64,000 nucleotides of DNA from Sarcomyxa edulis. Lineage: Eukaryota > Basidiomycota > Agaricomycetes > Agaricales > Mycenaceae. This document shows positions 58,001-64,000 of this stretch, one piece after another. Numbering within the stretch: position 1 is the first letter of the stretch; the number at the start of each line of letters is the position of its first letter. The notes beneath the pieces are model-generated. The model did no database searches and was not told where the DNA came from. It saw only the letters and a program-made list of their open reading frames with translations. Made by a program: the position numbers and the translations under genes. The stretch is from positions 1,550,001 through 1,614,000 of the forward strand of contig QUOL01000001.1 in assembly GCA_009761415.1 (NCBI GenBank). The letters are read 5' to 3'.

Positions 58001-59684
58001 TCCATCAAAGCAACCAGACGGTCCTTGATTTTATTCACCGCTTCGTCCATCTTGATCATATGTGGTTCCAATTTCTGCACAACCGATGAATTAAACACAT
58101 GATCAGTCGATCCCAGTGCGAGCTAACCTTCGTATGAGTGTACGCTTTCAAGTCCAAACTGTCTTCGTCCCGAATCTCAATCCTGCTGATGTGGAGATTA
58201 TCGACGAGTTTCTGTACGGCCTCAGGTTTACTACCGGGCGTGGCAGTCAAAGCCAAGACACGAAAGTGAGGATTCTTCGCCATGAGGAAACGGATTACTT
58301 GGGCGTAGGCGTAGTCTCCAGTCCCCCTGTGAGCCTCATCTAAATCAGATTTTGATCAGCGAAACCTCTTCAACAAAGGATGATAGAGCAGTCGATACCG
58401 ATCACGAGCAGGACGATCTTCGACACGTCACATGTTTCGCTAGCTAGATCGTTCATCAGTGTCTGCGGAGTCATGTAGAAGATTCTCTTCTCATTCCACT
58501 GGAGGAGATGAACATGAGTGAAGAGTGTTCGGATAACAGCTAAATTCTGAGTCAAGGACTTACTGCTTGTAATCTCATAGGTTTGGGATTGTTTCCAGTG
58601 AGTTCTATTGCCTCATTACCCGGAATGCCACATGTCTTATGACAAGCAAATATCTGTTGGGCAACAAGTGGTTTGGTAGGAGCCACAAAGATAACCTTGC
58701 CCTCAGGGAACCATCTATAGACTAGGAGAACATTGAGCTCGTCGAAATATAAGATGATCTCGTCGGCGTACAGTTTAGCATGACTACACCTGCGATGAAG
58801 GTCTTCCCGAGACCGGTGGGTATTGCTACGAGTGTATTGTCGAATAGGCAATGCTTGACGATGTTATACTGATAGTCTCGTTTAGGCTGATTCAGTGGGA
58901 AGATCCAGTGCTTGGCTTCAAGGAGATCGGGTGTCAATTTCATTGGTGGCGGCTGAACAAGTCGCTGAGTTGCTAATCCCAGTAATTGAACAAGCCTTGA
59001 GACTTACCGGCCTACAGAAAAATATCGAGCCAGTCTTAGTTGTCGGATATTTTGAGTGAAGAGATTGTGCGTCGGCTTACCCAACTGTGAAGATGATCAG
59101 GACTAGATAGCGAGAACAGTTGTGACACTGTACTCACTGGAAACAAATGGAGCAGGAAACTGTTCAAACTCGACATTTTCTTCGTCTTCCTCGTCGCTAT
59201 CATCGTATCTAGCCTTTCCTTTCCCCTTGGACTTTGATTTGTCCAATTTCCAGCCAGATTTCGCGAACGCTGTCTGATCCCACTGCTTAGTTTTCGATGC
59301 CTGACGTCCAAAGGGAGTTCGTTGAATGGATCTCGTCTTTTCCAGAGGTGGCCTAGAGGTAGTATTTGCTTTGCTAGTCGAAGCCTTTGGCTGGGGGACC
59401 ACGCCGCCGAACAGAGTGGTCTGAACTGTTCGATAATTACTGGGACCTGCCACTGGCTGGGCCTTACCTTGATACGAGTCCTGGATGAAGTTATCTATAC
59501 GTGCCAATTCTCCTTCGTCTATATCAAAGCTCATATCGCAAAAAGAGTCGTCACTCCCGAGTTGAGTGGCAGCATTCGGTGGAGGTCGTTTAGCTGGCGC
59601 GGCGAGGGCTGCGGCCTCTATAGCATCGAGTTCGTTAAATATGGCAGAGTCCAAGTCATCTTCGAAATAGCCATCCGAGCTCAT
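55055..59684 (-). CDS. MPH1: Mph1/FANCM-type DNA helicase
   Basis: The ATG is at 59684 ([18 protein letters not shown]). The helicase core reads motif [19 protein letters not shown], Ia [18 protein letters not shown], Ib [94 protein letters not shown] and [18 protein letters not shown] helical insert between the two lobes is typical of FANCM. The N-terminus has TVQTTLFGG; the C-terminal 540 residues are disordered with repeated acidic motifs (see findings). FANCM/Mph1 remodels stalled forks and D-loops. About 1,300 residues. It is divergent from the G-patch gene, with 191 bp between ATGs. Confidence 0.94.
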
Positions 59685-59875
59685 GTCGCCGCGACGTAAG
59701 AGATTCTATAATGAGGCAAGACTGGGGTCCAGCGTTCAACGAGGCGATTGGTGAGGAATTGAATTTCCAAACACAAGTTTTTGAATTTGGCGACGCGTTG
59801 TGTTCACGTGTGACCAGAAATTGTTTCTCCTCGACAGCCACGAGCTCGACGACGAACTCACTTCCAGTCGCAAAA

Positions 59876-61416
59876 ATGTCGACAAGCTCAGTATCTAGAT
59901 GGAATGAAATCCCCATGTCTCGAGAGCAGTATACTCCAAACTTGAAGGTACTCTCCTTGCATCCATTGTTGAACTTAATACACGGAATACTGCCCTCCTA
60001 TCTCCCTTGCCTTTCCTAGCGATCAAGACAGGACGAAGAGGACGACGACGACGACGACGTATCAATTGTATCTCGTATACCATCGCCACCCCCAGTGGAT
60101 GCCATGGACGTTGATGTTGAACACCTCTCGAAGTATGACGAATACGTTCGAGGGACTCCTCGCGAAGTTATCACTGTCGAAACCAAACTCAAGCCTTCCA
60201 ATAAAGGCTTTGCCATGCTAGCCAAGCTGGGCTGGGCTGAAGGCCAACCGCTCGGAATATCAGGGGATGGTATGTTCAATCGTCTCACAATCCTGACTCG
60301 CATCTTATCATCCCTTCCTTAGGTCGTGTTGAGCCTATCCCTTTCCAAATCAAACGAGATCTTACTGGTCTAGGAAAGACGAATCAAGATGTTCGCATGA
60401 TTGAAACAACCGTTTCACAACGGCGTGGTCTTGATTCCGAGCGCCAACAGAAAGAAACCGAGGAGCAGCGCCAGGCACGAGAGGTGGGCATCTATCTTAA
60501 CCATAGTCATCTGCTCTACAGTCATTGACATCAATCATCATAGGACTCTGTCGCACGTCGTTCTGCCCTTCAAAGCGAGATTTCCGACACCCTTAAAGCT
60601 TTCTATTGCACACTTTGCGATAAGCAGTTCAAAAACGTAGCGCAGTACGACGAGCACACCAACTCTTATGCCCACCATCACAAGGCTCGGTTCAAGGATA
60701 TGCAAGCCAACATACGTATCAAGCCGAAGGAAGAGGTAGACAAGCGTAAGGAGAAGGAAAGGAAGAGGGAAGAAAAGGAGCTGAGAAAGATTGCAGCCGC
60801 AGCAGGCATCAAGATGGCTAAACCTTCTACGCTTCCTGTCGCATCTACGTCTGTCCCTGAAACCAACATAGACGCGCAACAATCAACAGACCCCAGGAAC
60901 TTGGGTTGGGCGACATCCTCCGAAGCACCGGCAGTGCAACCTGGATTCAGGAAGTCTGGCTGGGCCACTGTCGGATCCTCCAACATACCCCCTCCGGAAC
61001 CCCCACAAACCACTGGTGGTTGGGCGTCTTCTTCTGTTGCTGCGTCTACGCTCCAAACGCCTGTTAATCATGCAACTCGCGCGCCCTCGGCTGCGCCTGC
61101 ATTCAGGACTGCTGGTTGGACATCTCTTGACACAGGAAGCTCACAGCCCATTCCTTCCCATGCTCCTCCGCCACCTCCTCAATCGATACCGCTCCCTCCT
61201 TCGCCTCCACCGGAAAACCCAAGGCCTCGCAGCAGTTGGTCATCTATACCCCCTGGTCCTACACATACACATACACCTACCCCGCAGTCTACCGGAAGCT
61301 GGGGACCCGTATCTAGTTCAAGTTCTACGCTTCCGATATCACAGCCGCAAGCTCCTACACCTGTTGCGCGCACAGGCTGGCAACAATTTCAAAAGTCTGG
61401 ACCCAAACGGAGATGA
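59876..61416 (+). CDS. G-patch protein with C2H2 finger and Gly-Trp repeats
   Basis: The ATG is at 59876 (MSTSSVSRWNEIPMSREQ). An Asp-rich stretch (QDEEDDDDDDVS) precedes the G-patch (NKGFAMLAKLGWAEGQPLGI, GRVEPIPFQIKRDLTGLG). Then come a U1-like C2H2 finger (FYCTLCDKQFKNVAQYDEHT, NSYAHHHKAR), a Lys/Glu coiled coil (RKEKERKREEKELRKIAAAA) and a Pro/Ser-rich tail carrying repeated Trp. G-patches activate DEAH helicases in splicing and ribosome work; GPATCH8/ZNF-type proteins share this finger. Introns are near 59948-60019, 60270-60322 and 60484-60542. The frame is also open to an ATG at 59711, within 27 bp of the MPH1 start; I take the downstream one. Confidence 0.88.
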
Positions 61417-61738
61417 CTTGCAATGGGTTATGACAAAAGAATTTCGTGTTCAAATAAAACTAACTAGCTACAATGGGTTTGATACGGTTGGTACGTCTCG
61501 TTCTTATGTAATTTTGAATGTATAGGTGGATGCTTGTGCGTACGAATATAAAGTCGCGACCACTAGTACTAGTAAGTTTCGACAAGAAAGAAGGGAAGGT
61601 GACGACACCGCAAAACGGGCGCAGGTAGGGCACAAAAACGATGGATTACAATCACGGAAGATAGCAGAAAGAAAAAGAAAGAGTCGAGATATCGTCCAAG
61701 AGCGAAAACAAAGGGACAAAGAGATGATCTTTTGGCAA
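61417..61738. other. Convergent 3' region, no gene seen
   Basis: This lies between the ends of the G-patch gene (plus) and the BET gene (minus). It is A-rich on the plus strand (runs such as agaaagaaaaagaaag near 61665) and probably carries both 3' UTRs. Confidence 0.6.
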
Positions 61739-64000
61739 TCACTCTGAATCGCTGCCAGAGCTATCCGATGCCGAACTAGAATCAGAAGAGTGTTCGCTGT
61801 CATCGTCTCGATGAGCACGAGGAGCTGAAGTTGATCCGTGCCCTGCGCCATTGGGACCTTGCTCGAAAAGTGCCATCCGTTCCTCCAGCTGTCGTATCTT
61901 CTCGGCTTCTACATCTTCATCCATACTCTTTCGTTTGAGACCACCAGTGCCGGTGCCCTTGCCAGGTCTGTTGCGTTTCGTAGTAGTAGTACGGAGTGGA
62001 CGCAGAACAAAGTTGTACAGCTTGGTAAGGACCATCGCAGGGAGTAAGTCGATCTCCAGCTCAATCTCCTCCGTGCTCTGCAAAGGTGTAAGTTGATCGT
62101 AGACAACGTGAATGAAATTAAGAGACGAACGTCTCGTATCTCCGGGACACCCTCATGAATGATCTGGATAACCTTCTCCAACTTCGCTCCATCTAACTTT
62201 CCGATCGATTCGCTCAAATCCTTCTTCTGCTCAAAGGTCAACACATCATCATCCGCTACAGGTTTCTTTCCCTTCTTCTTGGTGCTGAAGGCCTTGGGTT
62301 GTTTGCCAGTACCCTTGGACGTAGAAGCGACAGGAGCTCGTTCGCGGTGTACTTTCTCCTTTTTCTTCTTCTCCTTGGGCTTGGATCCCTTGAGTGCAGC
62401 GATGCTACCTCGCATCGTTTCAATCTGGCTCTCCATCATCGCAATCGTACCTGCAAAAGCTGCACGTGTCAGCGCCCACCGCAAAAGTTAGGTGACATCA
62501 CGTAAAAAAAGAAAAACACTCACGAGCACGCTCCTCGTCGCTATCTTCTTCGTCCTCCTCTTCGTCGTCATCACTGACATCATGCAAGGGAGGGAGGTTT
62601 TTCCACTTGTCATCGAACAATCGTTGAAGCTCGATGCCTGCTTGATTGACTGGTGTACCGGCGGGGTTGAAGGCGAAACAATTCCGGATCATGAGCTTGA
62701 AGTCGTCGCAGAATTTGGTAGCGTTCGAGTATTCTCCATGATCAAGTTTCTGGCGCATCGTCCAGAGATCCATAGGCTTCTTGACGATTTTGGGATAACT
62801 CGGCAGGTCGAGTTTCTTCCAATCTGCGGCGTATCAATCAGTGGATATATGCGCGAGATCTGGTCAATTACGCACCAACAGGTTCATAGAAAGGACTCGC
62901 GATCGCATAGTGTTGCTTACGAGTAAGATCCGTGAGGAGTTTGCCGCAGAACTTGAGTTGCTCCGATGTGCCATCATCCTTGACCCGTTTATTTCTGCGA
63001 TGCTTTTTCGGGGCATCAGCATAGGGTAGGTCCTTGGGAGGAGGTGGGTGGATCTCGCGCTTGGGGCGTCCGATGACGGCCTCGTTCTCTGAACGACGAA
63101 TGACAGGGATTGATGTTGAGACTCGTCGGGTCTTCTTGGGAGGAGGTGCAGGTGTGGGTGGAGGGGGTGTCGCAATCTTCTTGATGATAGGCTTTGACTA
63201 GAGACTGATATCAGATCGAACAATGCAGGACGAAACAAAGGGGACTTACCTCCACTGAGGGGGGCATATTCTTCAATTGCTTGTCGAACACAGCTTCAAT
63301 CCGTTTACCCATTACGGTTACACCATGATCGGGCCCGTTGAACGTCAATGCATTGTTGAAGATGGTACGAACGTCAGCGACAAATTCATCGGCGTTAAGG
63401 TATCGCGGATTTTCGGGATTGGGGTCTGGCTTGTTCGGGTTGGAAGACGCAAGTTTCCGCTCTATGGTGGAGAAGTCCATTGGAGTTTTGATGATGGAAG
63501 GGTAATGGGGGATGTTGAGGGCAATGTAGTCAACAGGACGTAGGAAAGGGCCCGCATCTTTCATCTTTTTCAGTGTACGGACTGTAGAGCCACAGAAACG
63601 ATGCTGCGCGATGGTAAGATTTGCAAGACCAGAATGGGTAGGGGTAGCTGGAACTGGAGGGGCTGCGATGCCATTGCCATTGTGAACGACAGTTGTCGAT
63701 ATGTCCGTAGCGGTGGGCGACTCTGGAGGTGGAGTGGCGGACTTCAGAAGGACAGCGCACAATGCACAATTAGCACGCCCGTAGCGGCGCACAAAAGGAG
63801 AATGGGCTTACATGTGGTGGGGGAATGGAAGCCTGATCGAGATCTGAGTTCATCCTCGCTCTCTTTGCAGGGGGTGGCCTATCTCCATCGTCATCTTCGG
63901 GAGCGTTGGGGGTAGTGTAAGAAGTAGAGGCGCCATTGGAGTCGACGACGGACGACGCGGGGCCGTCAGGTGAAGTCATGGGTGTTTGTGCGTCCTCCAT
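61739..64000 (-). CDS. BDF1: BET-family double-bromodomain protein
   Basis: The ATG (63998-64000) is the last codon of the window, so upstream regulatory sequence is absent. Bromodomain 1 reads FCGSTVRTLKKMKDAGPFLR, PVDYIALNIPHYPSIIKTPM, DFSTIERKLASS and TIFNNALTFNGPDHGV (acetyl-lysine Asn in FNGPDH). Bromodomain 2 reads HYAIASPFYEPV, DWKKLDLPSYPKIVKKPMDL and MIRNCFAFNPAGTPV. The NET domain reads LTFEQKKDLSESIGKLDGAK, LEKVIQIIHEGVPEI and ELEIDLLPAMVLTKLYNFVL. A Lys-rich region lies between, and the tail is acidic and Ser-rich (HSSDSSSASDSSGSDSE). BET proteins bind acetylated H4 and recruit TFIID and other factors. About 640 residues in seven exons. Confidence 0.95.

Noticed and set aside
59711..59875. 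Upstream in-frame ATG for the G-patch protein
   Set aside because: It lies 27 bp from the MPH1 start codon and the extra 55 residues show no domain. The ATG at 59876 has a better context (caaaaatg).
1..64000. Search by eye for tRNA genes (A and B box patterns) and for CRISPR-like arrays
   Set aside because: No convincing B-box GGTTCGAATCC with a matching A box was found, and no regularly spaced repeats. A tRNA scan would settle the first point.

Overview
This window is nuclear DNA of a filamentous basidiomycete, most likely an Agaricomycete. Genes lie on both strands and are packed tightly. They are cut by many 50-70 bp GT-AG introns, with at least two GC-AG introns. The protein set is typical of mushroom-forming fungi: Mph1/FANCM, a BET bromodomain protein, Has1, Utp4, Urb2, a short Cys-rich metallothionein and an X325/Bim1-type copper protein. 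All calls come from reading the sequence. Splice sites were inferred from reading-frame continuity, so exon boundaries are proposals. No tRNA, rRNA, transposon, CRISPR array or viral gene was recognised.

Layout. 1-8.7 kb: a CBS-domain protein running off the left edge, a small membrane protein, a TMEM33/Pom33-type protein, the RNA helicase Has1, peptidyl-tRNA hydrolase 2, a Gly-rich secreted protein with an internal duplication, and a Mpv17/Sym1 protein. 8.9-22.3 kb: Utp4, Tim10, a ZNF706-like zinc protein, L-threonine aldolase, Urb2 and an RWD-RBR ubiquitin ligase. Has1, Utp4 and Urb2 are three nucleolar ribosome-assembly factors within 17 kb. 22.9-29.8 kb: a multi-KH RNA-binding protein, V-ATPase subunit C and a two-domain sulfurtransferase.

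29.9-36.2 kb is the accessory part. It holds two diverged copies of an unnamed small-protein family that share an intron position, a probable gene relic, and a tandem pair consisting of a secreted copper-binding X325/Bim1-like protein and a Ctr copper transporter. 36.2-47.4 kb: a single-domain rhodanese, frataxin, 6-phosphogluconolactonase, branched-chain aminotransferase, a Ser-rich one-pass membrane protein, a PXA-domain protein and a polytopic membrane protein. 47.4-51.7 kb is gene-poor. It contains a 33-residue metallothionein in three tiny exons that ordinary ORF calling misses, and a chorismate-lyase-like protein.

51.7-64 kb: an RBM26/27 homologue, the Mph1/FANCM helicase with repeated SUMO-interaction-like motifs, a G-patch protein with Gly-Trp repeats, and a BET protein whose ATG is the last codon of the window.

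The main result is a copper set. It comprises a secreted histidine-brace protein, a Ctr importer beside it, and a metallothionein about 14 kb away. Together they would cover capture, import and buffering of copper. The X325-Ctr adjacency is the strongest functional signal. The link to the metallothionein is only inferred from distance.
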